From Streptomyces zagrosensis (lineage in GTDB: Bacteria; Actinomycetota; Actinomycetes; Streptomycetales; Streptomycetaceae), in contig NZ_JACHJL010000024.1 of NCBI RefSeq assembly GCF_014203645.1, positions 1 through 64,000 on the forward strand: DNA of 64,000 nt, in the 5' to 3' direction. The notes beneath the pieces are model-generated. The model was not told where the DNA came from. It made no database searches and worked only from the letters and a program-made list of their open reading frames with translations. A program made the position numbers and the translations under genes. This document shows, in pieces, positions 1-9,640 of this stretch; position 1 is the first letter of the stretch; every line of letters starts with the position of its first letter.

Positions 1-643
1 ACTCCGGTGCTCCACCACCCGGATCACCGCCCTCATCCAGGCCGTCCTCGCCCTGCATCTGGCCAGCTCAGACCGATGATGGAAAAGGCTCAGTGCGTAG
101 ATGTCGGCCGCCGGGGTCGGTTCCGCGACTCCGCGTTCGAGGACGCTGCGGGAGATCTCTGGCGCCTCGTAGTGGACGAGGCATCCGCGGTACGGGAAGT
201 CGTAGCTCGGGGGCACGGGTTGCCCGTGTGCCAGTGCCAGGTCGATCAGGTGCGTGTCGTCCGGGCCGATGATGAAGTGGGCGGGCTGGACGTCACCGTG
301 GGCCCATCCTTGGGCGTGAAGACGGGCCAGGGACTGGGCGCAGGACAGGGCGACGCTCGCGTACGGCTCGATCGTGGAGTCCTTGGCCCGGCATGGTTCC
401 CAGAGCGCGTAGAGGTCGGGGCCTTCGTGCCAGGGCTGGATGTTCCAGGTGCCCAGCTCCCATTCGCCGTAGGCGATGCTGTCAACGTCCAGCCGCTGGA
501 ACACAGCGCCCTCACGGCCGGGTGCGAGGGCGGTCCAAGCCGGAGGACTGCAGGCCGAGGGCGTAGCCGGTGGGGCCGTCCGGACTGAGGAACTCCAAGC
601 GCTCTTGCTGGACGAGGCTCGCGCCGAAGCCGACCGAGGCCAT
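1..643 (-). pseudogene. Kinase-fold phosphotransferase, partial at window edge and apparently frameshifted
   Basis: Read on the minus strand, the frame open across positions 1-540 encodes a kinase-type catalytic loop HGDVQPAHF (about 305-279) followed by HLIDLA, which resembles protein-kinase-like and aminoglycoside-phosphotransferase folds. The gene leaves the window at position 1 before its stop. Upstream, the start-proximal part (ATG at 643, MASVGFGASL...) lies in another frame. The segment reading GLQSS joins naturally to AWTALAPGREG only if one base near 541 is skipped. This is either a real frameshift or a sequencing indel. Substrate is unknown. The gene points away from the cassette at 876-9640. 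Confidence 0.5.
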
Positions 644-875
644 GGTCACGGCTGATGCGGTCACTTGTGAGTCGGGGTGCAGGGCGATGAACAGTGGGCG
701 AAGCCTGCGGCTGCTTGGAATGCCGGCCGAGGCCAGTAGTTGTCGTGAATATGGCAGTCGTCTGCCAGTTGCGTAGGTAGCGCGATACACATTTCTGGAA
801 CGGCTGGCGGACGTCATCCCTGTGGTTGGAGCGGCACCATTGCACTGAAGTCTTCATGCGACTTCCATAGAAGGC

Positions 876-2135
876 ATGCCATCGCCGTTGCGCACAGTCG
901 ATCCGGTACGTCTGGTGGCTCGACGTGTCGAGCTGGGACTCTCCCGCGCCGCCCTAGCCGCCCTAGCCGGCGTTTCAGCTCGGATGATCTTCTTCTACGA
1001 GGAGGGCCGTCACACCCCCACTTCACCGCGCCTGGAGCAGTTGGCGACCGCGCTCAGATGCAAAGTAGAGACGCTCACCGGTGCCCCGCGTGGACAGGAG
1101 ACGCTGATCGATCTCAGGTATGCCGCCGGGCTCACCTTGAGGCGGGTCGCCGAACTACTCAAGACCACGCCTGCGGGGAGGGAGCTGCGCGTGTCCGCGC
1201 CGAAGGTCTCCGCGCTGGAGAGCGGGGGACAGGTCACCGGGCGGCACTGGCAGGACCCCGAGGCGACGGGGCGCCTAATCGGTCCCCTGGCCAGGGCGTA
1301 CGGCGTTCCGGTACGCATGGTCCTTGACGCATGGCTGCGCACCAGGCCGGAAGATCCTGCTCCTGTGTTGTCGGACAAAGCCAAGCAGGCACCTTCGAGG
1401 GCGGCACTGTCAACATGGGATTCGTTGAACGAGCGTCAGCAGGTCTACCTAGGGGAGGTCATGCGGGACGACCGGATGACCGCGACCGAGATGTGGATGC
1501 GGCGGCTTCAGCGGTTGCCCGTGCCCAAGGCCGCTGAGTGGCGCCGATTGCCCCTGGCCCTGAGGGCCGCACCTTCCGTTGCCGGATACACCCGGTTGCA
1601 GGAGCGGCTTCGCCAGCGTGGCGTTCACGATCCCGGTGTGGGGTCGACGGTGCACGCTCTAGAGCGGCGGGGGCTGTTGGTGGTCAGTGAGGATTCCGTT
1701 GACCACCCGGCTGTTGGGGAGGTTGGACGCGTGCTGGTGGAAATCACCAGGCGCGGCCGGGCTGCCGCCCGTGCGGGGCTTGGTGAACCGCGCGAGCCGG
1801 ATCCTGCGCCCCACCTGCTTTCGGAGTGGCTATGGGGCGTCGTTGCCCGTGTTGCTTCCGCAGAGCCTGCTGGCCTGGAGGACGACCAACTAGCCGGCCG
1901 CTCACTGTTCTTCATTGGAGTGGGCTACCGGGGCAGGTCCGGAGCACAACCGAGTCGTGGCTTCGTGGACTCCGTCCCGGTCATGGCACCGGGAGGGACA
2001 CACGTTTCGGAGTACCGCTGGCGGCTGACCCATCTCGGCCTACGCCATGTAGCGGAGTACCTGCACGTCTACCGAGACCTCTATCCGAGTGTCAATACCA
2101 CAGAACTCGAAGCAATCGCGGGTAACGCGCCGTAG
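876..2135 (+). CDS. XRE-type DNA-binding regulator with two HTH segments and a winged C-terminal part
   Basis: 419 residues. Residues about 10-60 form a typical XRE helix-turn-helix (LGLSRAALAALAGVS, then EEGRHTPTSPRLEQLATAL). A second, weaker HTH follows at about 78-125 (AAGLTLRRVAELL, then PKVSALESGG). The C-terminal half contains a MarR-like winged-helix signature (STVHALERRGLLVVSED) and ends in a region with no recognised domain. The gene ends 54 nt before the endonuclease gene of the pPIWI-RE island and runs in the same direction, so it may be the cassette's own regulator. The ATG at 876 has GAAGG too close for a good ribosome site, so the true start could be a nearby downstream GTG. Confidence 0.75.
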   Translation: MPSPLRTVDPVRLVARRVELGLSRAALAALAGVSARMIFFYEEGRHTPTSPRLEQLATALRCKVETLTGAPRGQETLIDLRYAAGLTLRRVAELLKTTPAGRELRVSAPKVSALESGGQVTGRHWQDPEATGRLIGPLARAYGVPVRMVLDAWLRTRPEDPAPVLSDKAKQAPSRAALSTWDSLNERQQVYLGEVMRDDRMTATEMWMRRLQRLPVPKAAEWRRLPLALRAAPSVAGYTRLQERLRQRGVHDPGVGSTVHALERRGLLVVSEDSVDHPAVGEVGRVLVEITRRGRAAARAGLGEPREPDPAPHLLSEWLWGVVARVASAEPAGLEDDQLAGRSLFFIGVGYRGRSGAQPSRGFVDSVPVMAPGGTHVSEYRWRLTHLGLRHVAEYLHVYRDLYPSVNTTELEAIAGNAP

Positions 2136-2189
2136 TTCGCGCCTTTTCTCCTTGGGCAGCCCGATTGTCAGAGGCGCCACTTACGCTCC

Positions 2190-3440
2190 ATGACTGTGAC
2201 GAGTTCAACGGAGAACAGCACGCAGGAACTTGGCGATGTCCGGGTTCGCTATCTGGTAACCCGGGCCGCCCTGCGCGCGGCAAAGGCTGTGACTGAGCCC
2301 GGACTTGAGCCGCAACAGCGGCTGGCAACCCTGATGGAGTGCCACGGAACGCTGCATGCGGCGCGCGGCCCGGGGATTCCTCTGTCGTTCGGGGAGTTCC
2401 GCCACGCGCTTGGAGGGAATTTGGCTGCCCTGCTGCCCGACGGTGTGGATCCGCTGGACTTGGAAGGGATGCTGGTCGTCGACCGGGATGGACAGGTTAC
2501 GGAGGACGCCTTCGATCTCGATCTTGAGCAGCAGATGCTGCTGCACACGCTGCGGAAGCTCGACACGACCGCGGGGGTGGTGAGCGACAGGGAGCTTCAG
2601 TCGGAGATCGACCAGGAGACCGCGTTCACGCTGCTGTACAAGCAGGGTGACCAGGCCGTCTACGAAGCCGGACGGTCGGACCTGATCCGTTCCCCCTCCG
2701 GTGCCGTGGACGACCTCTGCGAACTACGGTTGCCCCCGTTGGTCGCGGACTTCTACCGGGAGATTCCCTACAACTCGCAGTTCGAGGGCTGGTGGTTCCC
2801 GTGCCCGGTATGCCGGTGGCCGATGCGGATCGTCCTACGGAAGAACAGCGGCGCTCTGGTAGGAGCAGTCCGTTGCTGGCACGCTCCGCACGCGGACATG
2901 GGGGCCTCCTACCTGTTTCGGCCGACCATGAATACCAGCGCCCCCGAGTTGCTTACTGAACCGTCGCCGGCCCGACCGAGTGGCCGTGAGGCAGTCCTGT
3001 ATCCGGACCTCGGGGACATCCCGCTGGCTGTGCCCGTCGCTGGGCACAAGGCCGTCAGCCGGGGGATTTGGCGGTACACGACCGTTCCCGGACTTCCTGA
3101 ACTCTCGCTGTACGACCGGCTGGTCGATCGCGGCCTCAAAGTGAAGCTGTGGCCAGGACTCGATGCTTACGACCTGCTGGTCGAGGCCGGGCCCAAGCGG
3201 GCCAAGAAGGTGCCGTTCAAGGTTGACGTGAAGGACTACACCTCAGCGGCGACGCTGGCCAAGCTGATCCATGCGCAGGACGGCGACCGCGGCGGTGCCG
3301 AGTGGCTGGTGGTGCCCGACTACCGGGCCCGCCAGGTGCCGCTGCTGTCGGGGGTGTGCGAAAAGTACAGCATGCGGGTGGCGGCGGCCTCCGAATTCGG
3401 CGAGATGGTCTGCGAGAAGGCTGGGGTGAGCTGGACATGA
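2190..3440 (+). CDS. Restriction-endonuclease-fold protein of the pPIWI-RE three-gene island
   Basis: 416 residues. The C-terminal domain carries a PD-(D/E)xK-type site: D325/D328 in PGLDAYDLLVE, then D346-V-K348 in VPFKVDVKDY. A zinc-ribbon-like set lies in the middle: C205PVC208 and C229WHAPH234. The N-terminal half is the helical region that accompanies this family (domains called pPIWI_RE Z and Y in family databases, by recall). The protein is predicted to cut DNA as the nuclease partner of the pPIWI-RE protein. Its stop overlaps the helicase start (ATGA, 3437-3440), so the two are translationally coupled. Family assignment rests on this context plus the DxK motif; activity is inferred. 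Confidence 0.85.
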   Translation: MTVTSSTENSTQELGDVRVRYLVTRAALRAAKAVTEPGLEPQQRLATLMECHGTLHAARGPGIPLSFGEFRHALGGNLAALLPDGVDPLDLEGMLVVDRDGQVTEDAFDLDLEQQMLLHTLRKLDTTAGVVSDRELQSEIDQETAFTLLYKQGDQAVYEAGRSDLIRSPSGAVDDLCELRLPPLVADFYREIPYNSQFEGWWFPCPVCRWPMRIVLRKNSGALVGAVRCWHAPHADMGASYLFRPTMNTSAPELLTEPSPARPSGREAVLYPDLGDIPLAVPVAGHKAVSRGIWRYTTVPGLPELSLYDRLVDRGLKVKLWPGLDAYDLLVEAGPKRAKKVPFKVDVKDYTSAATLAKLIHAQDGDRGGAEWLVVPDYRARQVPLLSGVCEKYSMRVAAASEFGEMVCEKAGVSWT

Positions 3441-6400
3441 GTGATGTGCCGATCGCAGAGACCGCCGTCTACACGGCGCTGGCCCTCGCGGCCCACTACT
3501 TTCCCAAGTCTGTCGACGGAGACTCCCGCACTGCGGCCCCGTTCGCCGAGGCGGCATCCCTGGTCTCGGGGAAATACCGGGCTTGGGACCGGTGGAAGGA
3601 ACTGCCTCACGACGAGAGGCAGCGCATCGCCATGGTCTGCTCCATCGCCCCCGGCGAACTCGCCGACGTCCGCACATTCTCGGTAGCGGCGCGCACCCTG
3701 TTGTCGCCGCTCACCGCGGACGGAACCAGCAGCGTCCCGGTGATGGGCCCCTTCGAGCTCGTGGGCACTGATCCCTTCACGGCGGATTCCGCGTTCCCCA
3801 GGCTCGGCGGTGATCCTTTGGGCTACGTCGACCGCATGACCAGCCGGTTCCGACGCCCCAGTGCCCGCCCCAAGCCTCCGGAGTTCGCCGGACCGGGGAC
3901 GTGGCTTACCCGGGAGATCTTCGTCAAGAATGTGGGCCAGGTCCACGGGCGGCTGCAGATCCCCACCTACCCCCAGTTCACCGAGGCGCTCGGCCACGAC
4001 CGTCTGCCCAGCGTCTCGACCGTGCCGTACCAGGCCGACTTGCGTATCCCCACGCCGGAACTGCTGCGCTTGGCAGAAGAGATCGACCTACGCTTCCCGG
4101 AGGGCAAACGCTACCTGCACAGCACTCTCGGGCAGCTGTTCAAGGTCCTGAAGACCTCGGACACGGTGTCCCCCGAGGAGGCCCTGTCGCTGACTGCCGG
4201 CGGCATGGAGATCTTCAACGCACCCACCGGTACCGGCAAGAGTGTCCTGGTCCGCGTGATGGGTGCCTGGTTCGCTGCCAATGACCTGCGCATCGCCATC
4301 GTCCTGCCGGATATCAAGGCATGTCTGGCCATGACCTGGAATGTGCGCGAAGACCTGGATCACCTGCACCGTTCCGGGATCATCGAGCAGAAGCGTACGT
4401 GCGCGCACCTGATGTCGTCCTCCGGGATGCACGACCGCGCTCTCAAGCTCGCCTCGCTGATCAACGAGTCTGTGGACGCGCCGGGCGAGTGGGGCGAACG
4501 AGCCGAACGCGACGTCGATCCCCTGGCATACGGATGTGCCCAGAGGACGTTCCTCGAATCCACCGGCGACTACCCGCCCGGACGCGAACCGTGCCTGTCG
4601 CTGCACCGACAGGGCGTTGGGTCGGCAGCCTGCCCCTGGATCCCCACCTGCGGAAAGTACACCCCCGTCTACGAGGCGGCCACCGCCAACGTCGTCATCA
4701 TGAACCACTACGTCTTCATGCAAGGCCACCTGAAGATCGGCATCAACCTGGACGGCCGACCCGTTCGCAGCATGACCGCAGCCGAGTTCGCCTTGCGGAC
4801 CTGCCACGCGGTGGCGATCGACGAAGTCGACCAGTTCCAGTCCCGAGCCGTAGACAAGTGTGCCAGTGAGATCGTCTTGCACTCACGGCGACACTGGTCG
4901 GCAGCGCCCCAGGAGATGGACACCGACGCCAAGCGGCTGCGCATCGACGACGAGCACAGCTTGCTACCTGCCGTCAGCCATGTCCGGCTCATGGCCGAGT
5001 TCCTGCTGCTGAGCATCTGCAAGAACGCTCTCAGCCTCCACGCCACCGAGGACGACCGCGCCCAGGCACGCATCCCCGACCAGACCAGCACCCGCTGGCA
5101 CCTAGCCCGCGGACGGGACCGCACTCTCCTGCGGCTGCTGTGGCCGGAAACCGCAGCGGAGGACAGGGCAGACATCCCCGTCGAGTACTTCCAGCGGCTC
5201 AACGCGCTCATGCCCGCCCGCTACCAACGCCTCGACCCGCTCAGCGGGCAGCCGAGCCTGCTTGAACCCGACTGGCACGAGGTCAGGAGCGAGCTCAGCG
5301 CACTGGTGGCGCCCCGTGGCGAACACCTGCTGGATGCAGTCAAGCTCGAACTCCACCGACTCCTCGCGGACGCCGTCAAGGACCCTCACCAGCGGACACA
5401 GGCGATCAACCTGCTGGTCACCAGAACCGCAATGATCGAGCTGGACGAGGCGCTCTCGGCTCTCCAAGAAAAGGCCCACGACTACCGCTCCTCCGGCCTG
5501 CGCTCGGCCCAGAGGATCTCGAAGGACCTGCAGTCCGGCGCCGTCGCCTCCGTTCTGCCACTCGGCATGCTAGGCCGAGCGATCACCGGCTACCGTGTCA
5601 CCGGTCTCGACGATAAAGAGAAGAACGCCGCCCTGGTCGCCCAGACCATCGCCGGCGACCCGCACACCTTCACCGCCGAACTGGGCGGCATCGTCTCGCT
5701 CATCCTGGCCGGCGTCGAGCGGCCGGTGATCGGGCTGTCTGCCACCGCGTACTTCCCCCAAGCGGTACGTGAACACCTGCATGCCCCGGTGCGCTGGTGG
5801 ATGACCGACGCCCAGGCCAAGTCCATCCGGGCCCGTAAGCACCGGATCGACTACGGCGAGGGCCACCCTCTCTTCGGTGACCCCATCAAGGTCTCTGGCA
5901 CCCACCCCAGCCGTAAGAAGGACGCACTCATCGAGCTGGGCAGCAACCTGTACGACCAGTACATCCACCGCGAGCTCGAACGCACCGCCATCAAGGACCC
6001 GGACCGGGCACACGTCCTGGTTGTCGCCAACTCCTACGAGCAGTGCGCCTGGCTCGCCCGCGGCATCGCCCGGGCCGGGCGCTACGACGGAGGGCTCTGC
6101 CTGGCGGTCAGGGCCGAAGACCTCCACAGCCCCAACCCCGAGCTACCCCGAGAGAACGTGGCCGTACGGCTGACCGCCGAGGAGTTCGAGGACTTCCCCC
6201 GGCACGGGAAGATCCTGGTCGTGCCGTTGTCGCTGATCGCCCGAGGACTCAACATCGTCAAGGGCACCCGCTCAGCGGTCCGCTCCGTCTACCTGTGCGT
6301 GCGCCCCCTCGCCCTGCTCAACGACCCCGCCGAGATGTACGGCAGCATCAACGCCGCCGGACTGCGAGCCCTGCCGACGGGCGGCAGCCCGCTACCCTCG

Positions 6401-6766
6401 CAAGCCCTGACTGAGGCCAGGGACGCCGCCTGGGACCGTCTCGCACTTCTACTACGTACCGCTCCCCAGTTCACGGCAATGCACAAATCCCTCCAGGAGG
6501 AAGTCGTCGCTGGCATGATTGTCGACCTCATCCAGCTTGCTGGCCGCGCCCGCCGCGGCGGTACCGAAGCCGTGCTGCACATGGTCGACTACGCCTTCCA
6601 CGAGGACACCTGGAGTGCCGACCTGGAAACCGTCCTCAAGCGCATCCACTCCCAATGGACGCCGCAGGTACGGCAGCGCATGAACGACCTGTACGGGGAG
6701 GCACTCAACGCCTTCCTCTCCTACGCCGGCATCGAACCCCACGACACCGGCCTCCCGTGCAACTGA
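3437..6766 (+). CDS. DinG/XPD-type superfamily 2 helicase of the pPIWI-RE island
   Basis: 1109 residues from the ATG at 3437, which overlaps the upstream TGA and follows GGGGTGAG. An open frame reaches further upstream but runs inside the endonuclease gene. Motifs seen: Walker A APTGTGKS (G265-S269, K268), Walker B-type DEVD (462-465), and between them cysteines in YGCAQR, EPCLSL, AACPW and PTCGKY followed by VVIMNHYVF, the layout of XPD/DinG iron-sulfur helicases. Motif VI is seen as QLAGRARRGG (about 1033-1042). DinG helicases unwind R-loops and DNA forks, which is why such islands are predicted to act on transcribed or RNA-paired DNA. The stop is 24 nt before the PIWI gene. Confidence 0.88.
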   Translation: MSDVPIAETAVYTALALAAHYFPKSVDGDSRTAAPFAEAASLVSGKYRAWDRWKELPHDERQRIAMVCSIAPGELADVRTFSVAARTLLSPLTADGTSSVPVMGPFELVGTDPFTADSAFPRLGGDPLGYVDRMTSRFRRPSARPKPPEFAGPGTWLTREIFVKNVGQVHGRLQIPTYPQFTEALGHDRLPSVSTVPYQADLRIPTPELLRLAEEIDLRFPEGKRYLHSTLGQLFKVLKTSDTVSPEEALSLTAGGMEIFNAPTGTGKSVLVRVMGAWFAANDLRIAIVLPDIKACLAMTWNVREDLDHLHRSGIIEQKRTCAHLMSSSGMHDRALKLASLINESVDAPGEWGERAERDVDPLAYGCAQRTFLESTGDYPPGREPCLSLHRQGVGSAACPWIPTCGKYTPVYEAATANVVIMNHYVFMQGHLKIGINLDGRPVRSMTAAEFALRTCHAVAIDEVDQFQSRAVDKCASEIVLHSRRHWSAAPQEMDTDAKRLRIDDEHSLLPAVSHVRLMAEFLLLSICKNALSLHATEDDRAQARIPDQTSTRWHLARGRDRTLLRLLWPETAAEDRADIPVEYFQRLNALMPARYQRLDPLSGQPSLLEPDWHEVRSELSALVAPRGEHLLDAVKLELHRLLADAVKDPHQRTQAINLLVTRTAMIELDEALSALQEKAHDYRSSGLRSAQRISKDLQSGAVASVLPLGMLGRAITGYRVTGLDDKEKNAALVAQTIAGDPHTFTAELGGIVSLILAGVERPVIGLSATAYFPQAVREHLHAPVRWWMTDAQAKSIRARKHRIDYGEGHPLFGDPIKVSGTHPSRKKDALIELGSNLYDQYIHRELERTAIKDPDRAHVLVVANSYEQCAWLARGIARAGRYDGGLCLAVRAEDLHSPNPELPRENVAVRLTAEEFEDFPRHGKILVVPLSLIARGLNIVKGTRSAVRSVYLCVRPLALLNDPAEMYGSINAAGLRALPTGGSPLPSQALTEARDAAWDRLALLLRTAPQFTAMHKSLQEEVVAGMIVDLIQLAGRARRGGTEAVLHMVDYAFHEDTWSADLETVLKRIHSQWTPQVRQRMNDLYGEALNAFLSYAGIEPHDTGLPCN

Positions 6767-6790
6767 GCGAGCAGAGACGGAAGAGGACAC

Positions 6791-9640
6791 GTGACCCAGC
6801 AGGACCGTGAACCCGGCAAGTACCTGAACACCCTCGCCTTCCGCTGTACCCCGGAACTGGTCGGCGACGCCGTAGTCCACGTGCGCCACTTCGACGAGGC
6901 GACCTGGAAGCTCTGGGATGACTTCGACAGGCTCTGCAAGAAGAAGTTCAGGAACGACTCGGCCCAGGCCCCGTACTCCATCGCCACCACAGTCCTCAAC
7001 ATGACCAGCGGCGGCTACGTGTACTTCGATCCCGACCGCCGCGCCCCGTTCCTCGCCTCCCTCCAACCTCTCGACGACAAGCTGCTTCGCCGTGTGTTCA
7101 CCCTCGCGTATCACCTCGCCCTGGGCCAGGACGTCAGCACCATCGACCTCACCGCTCCTCCCGAGCTCGCCAAGCGGTTCGCTGACACCCCCGAACACAC
7201 GTACTCGCTAGCCACCTACCTCCAGACCATGAAGAACGCTCAGCCCACGGCCCCCAATTGGCTCTACCGCACAGTTGCCTGGCAGCTCTCGCAGCAGCTT
7301 GCCACCGAGCCCTGGGCCATCTCCGACAGCCGGACCGTCAAGCTGCGGCCCGACACCACCGGCGGCCTAGTCGCCTTCGACGACCCCTGGACGAACGAGC
7401 AGGGCGGTCGCTACGCCCTCTCCCGCACGGCCCTCAACCTGAAGACGCTGCCCAACGTCGCGAACCCCGTACTGCTGCTGACATCACGGGTAACCCGGAT
7501 CTCCTCCTCCCTGGTCTTCTCCAACACCGCCCTCGCCGAGCAGCCCGGCGAGAACCACCCACTCCTTGAGGTCGCCCTCAACGGCCGCGGCGGTGCTCGC
7601 ACCATCAACCGCCTTGCGCTGCAGGCCCTCGGCCGCCTGGAGATGGACTACTCCGTCCTGCGCGCTATCGATGAGCGGTCGCAGGCGGAGCAGAAGCTGC
7701 TCGCCGAGGCGGCAAAGGCAAAAGCGGAGGGAAAGGAGCCGCCCCGCTTCCCCAGCGAGCACCCCGGCCAGGTGTGGCCCATCCTGCCGAAGAATTCCTC
7801 CTTCCCCGTCGGCACGGGTCCCGGCATGCAGCACCTGCGGTTCCTGCACCAGCACTTCACCACGGTCTTCGACACCGACGCCGTGCCGCTGGAGGCACGT
7901 GAGGTACGGATGAGCCTGCCGCACCGGCCGACGGACCCCGAGAACATCTCGAAGACGGAATACCTCCTCCGCAAGGCTGAGCGCGAGGCACATCCGGAGC
8001 CGAAGACACTGGGTCCGATCCGCAAGCGCGGCACCCTGTTCCCCACCCCGGAATCCATCTTCGCCTCAGTCGAGGCCGCAGGCTTCAAGAAACTGCGCAT
8101 CGTCTGCCTCTGGTACCAGGACGACACCCGGCTCCGGATGCTTGACACCTTCTGCAAGAGCTTCGACCTCAACCCCGAAGGGCTCGACCGGGAGAACGGC
8201 CAGGAACTCCGTCTGCACGGCGACCAGATCGTCGCGGAGTTCCACCGCGCCCCCGACTTCCTCAAGCCTGGCCCCTCCGGCGGACGCAGGGACGCACTGG
8301 CAGCCACCGGCGCACCGATCCGCTCCCAGAACGGGGTACTTGTCGCGGCATGGTGCGAGACCGAGATTCCCACGTCCGCCGTGGCTGAGGAGTTTGCGGG
8401 GATCAGTTTGGACGATCTCGACGCCAAGCCGCAGACCAGGAACATCTTCGGAGACCTCGGCGTCCCGAGCCAGTATCTCCGCGGCCAAGACGAGAAGGGT
8501 GTCGTCTTCAAGCCCAAGGCCAAGGATCACCCAGCCGAGATGGCCCTTCTTGACCTCTACCGGTCACTCGGCATCCTCGACGACCGCATTGCGGACGCCC
8601 TACAGCCGGAGAAGGCGGGTTACCCGGTCGACCGCATCGCCCACGTCGGCATCCACGTACGGCAGCAGAACCGGCGCAAGGGGGAGTTCGGCCAGCCCAA
8701 GGTCGTCATCACCGCGTCCGCCCTCGTGCCTCCGCAAGCCACCGGTGGCACCTGGACCATGCTCGGGTGGAGCTCTACCCGGCCCGAGTGGCAGCCTTAC
8801 CACTTCGCCCAGCCGGCCTTCCACGCCAGCGCCTACCCGGAGGGAACGGGCGACAAGAAGACCTACCGGCAGCGCTGGGACGACGCGGCCGAGACCGTCG
8901 AACGCGCCCTCGCCGACCTCACCGACGAACTCGACGGTACTCCGTACGTGGTCACCGTGGACGAGCTCGCCTCCCGACGGATGTGGGACGGGCTGCAGAA
9001 CATGCGACAGGGAGGCTCGCCCGGTGACGGCAACAGCCGCTACTGGCTCCCCGGCACCACGCTGAGCCGCGATGACAGGCCGCAGGCCGTCATCCGCATC
9101 AACATCGACAGCGAAGAAGTGCCGCAGCCGGTGAGCACCACCCGTTTTGTTAAGGCCAAGGACAGCGAGCCGGTGGAGCAGGACACGGCGACCACGCTCT
9201 ACCAGGTCACCACCGACTTCGGCGCACCTGCATGGATCCTTTGCAACGTCCCGCGAGCGTTCGACGGGGACGGAGCGGGTCGGCTGGGTTCGAAGTACAC
9301 GCGTTGGGATGCCAAGGCATCCGTCTTCTCGGACAAGAAGGAGGACCGCCGCAAGGGGGAGATGCCGCAGAACTGGTACTCCATGACGGCCAGCGAAATC
9401 TACCCGCTCGCCTGCGCTGCCGGAGTGTCCGAGGAGGCCCTCGCCATCACCACAGCGAAGCTCTGCCACCAGAGCCAGTTCTGGGACGGCCGATCCCGAT
9501 TCCCCCTCCCCCTGCACGCCGCGAAGCAGATGGATCTCGACCACCCGCAGTACCGACGCACGGCTGCACCTGAGGAGAAGCTGAGCCTGGAACTAGGTAT
9601 CGAGGACGTTACTGCCGAGGGAACCGAGGAGCAGAGGTAA
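6791..9640 (+). CDS. pPIWI-RE family Argonaute-like protein
   Basis: 949 residues, GTG start at 6791 after GGAAGAGG. It lies directly downstream of an endonuclease-fold gene and a DinG-type helicase gene, the defining order of the bacterial pPIWI-RE family (a PIWI module without PAZ domain, named for conserved Arg and Glu residues). The C-terminal third has the expected strand pattern: AHVGIHVRQ (about 617-625), then PYVVTVDELASRRMW (D724, E725), and a terminal RFPLPLHAAKQM segment before DLDHPQYRR. The N-terminal part (1-400) should hold the family-specific X domain and the middle a MID-like guide pocket. Guide type and target are unknown. The first RNase H-like position seems to be His622, not Asp. 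Assignment rests on gene order plus C-terminal motifs. Confidence 0.85.
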   Translation: MTQQDREPGKYLNTLAFRCTPELVGDAVVHVRHFDEATWKLWDDFDRLCKKKFRNDSAQAPYSIATTVLNMTSGGYVYFDPDRRAPFLASLQPLDDKLLRRVFTLAYHLALGQDVSTIDLTAPPELAKRFADTPEHTYSLATYLQTMKNAQPTAPNWLYRTVAWQLSQQLATEPWAISDSRTVKLRPDTTGGLVAFDDPWTNEQGGRYALSRTALNLKTLPNVANPVLLLTSRVTRISSSLVFSNTALAEQPGENHPLLEVALNGRGGARTINRLALQALGRLEMDYSVLRAIDERSQAEQKLLAEAAKAKAEGKEPPRFPSEHPGQVWPILPKNSSFPVGTGPGMQHLRFLHQHFTTVFDTDAVPLEAREVRMSLPHRPTDPENISKTEYLLRKAEREAHPEPKTLGPIRKRGTLFPTPESIFASVEAAGFKKLRIVCLWYQDDTRLRMLDTFCKSFDLNPEGLDRENGQELRLHGDQIVAEFHRAPDFLKPGPSGGRRDALAATGAPIRSQNGVLVAAWCETEIPTSAVAEEFAGISLDDLDAKPQTRNIFGDLGVPSQYLRGQDEKGVVFKPKAKDHPAEMALLDLYRSLGILDDRIADALQPEKAGYPVDRIAHVGIHVRQQNRRKGEFGQPKVVITASALVPPQATGGTWTMLGWSSTRPEWQPYHFAQPAFHASAYPEGTGDKKTYRQRWDDAAETVERALADLTDELDGTPYVVTVDELASRRMWDGLQNMRQGGSPGDGNSRYWLPGTTLSRDDRPQAVIRINIDSEEVPQPVSTTRFVKAKDSEPVEQDTATTLYQVTTDFGAPAWILCNVPRAFDGDGAGRLGSKYTRWDAKASVFSDKKEDRRKGEMPQNWYSMTASEIYPLACAAGVSEEALAITTAKLCHQSQFWDGRSRFPLPLHAAKQMDLDHPQYRRTAAPEEKLSLELGIEDVTAEGTEEQR

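Noticed and set aside
6791..9640. Calling the PIWI protein a canonical long or short Argonaute
   Set aside because: No PAZ-like region recognised, and the partners (DinG helicase plus DxK nuclease) define the separate pPIWI-RE family.
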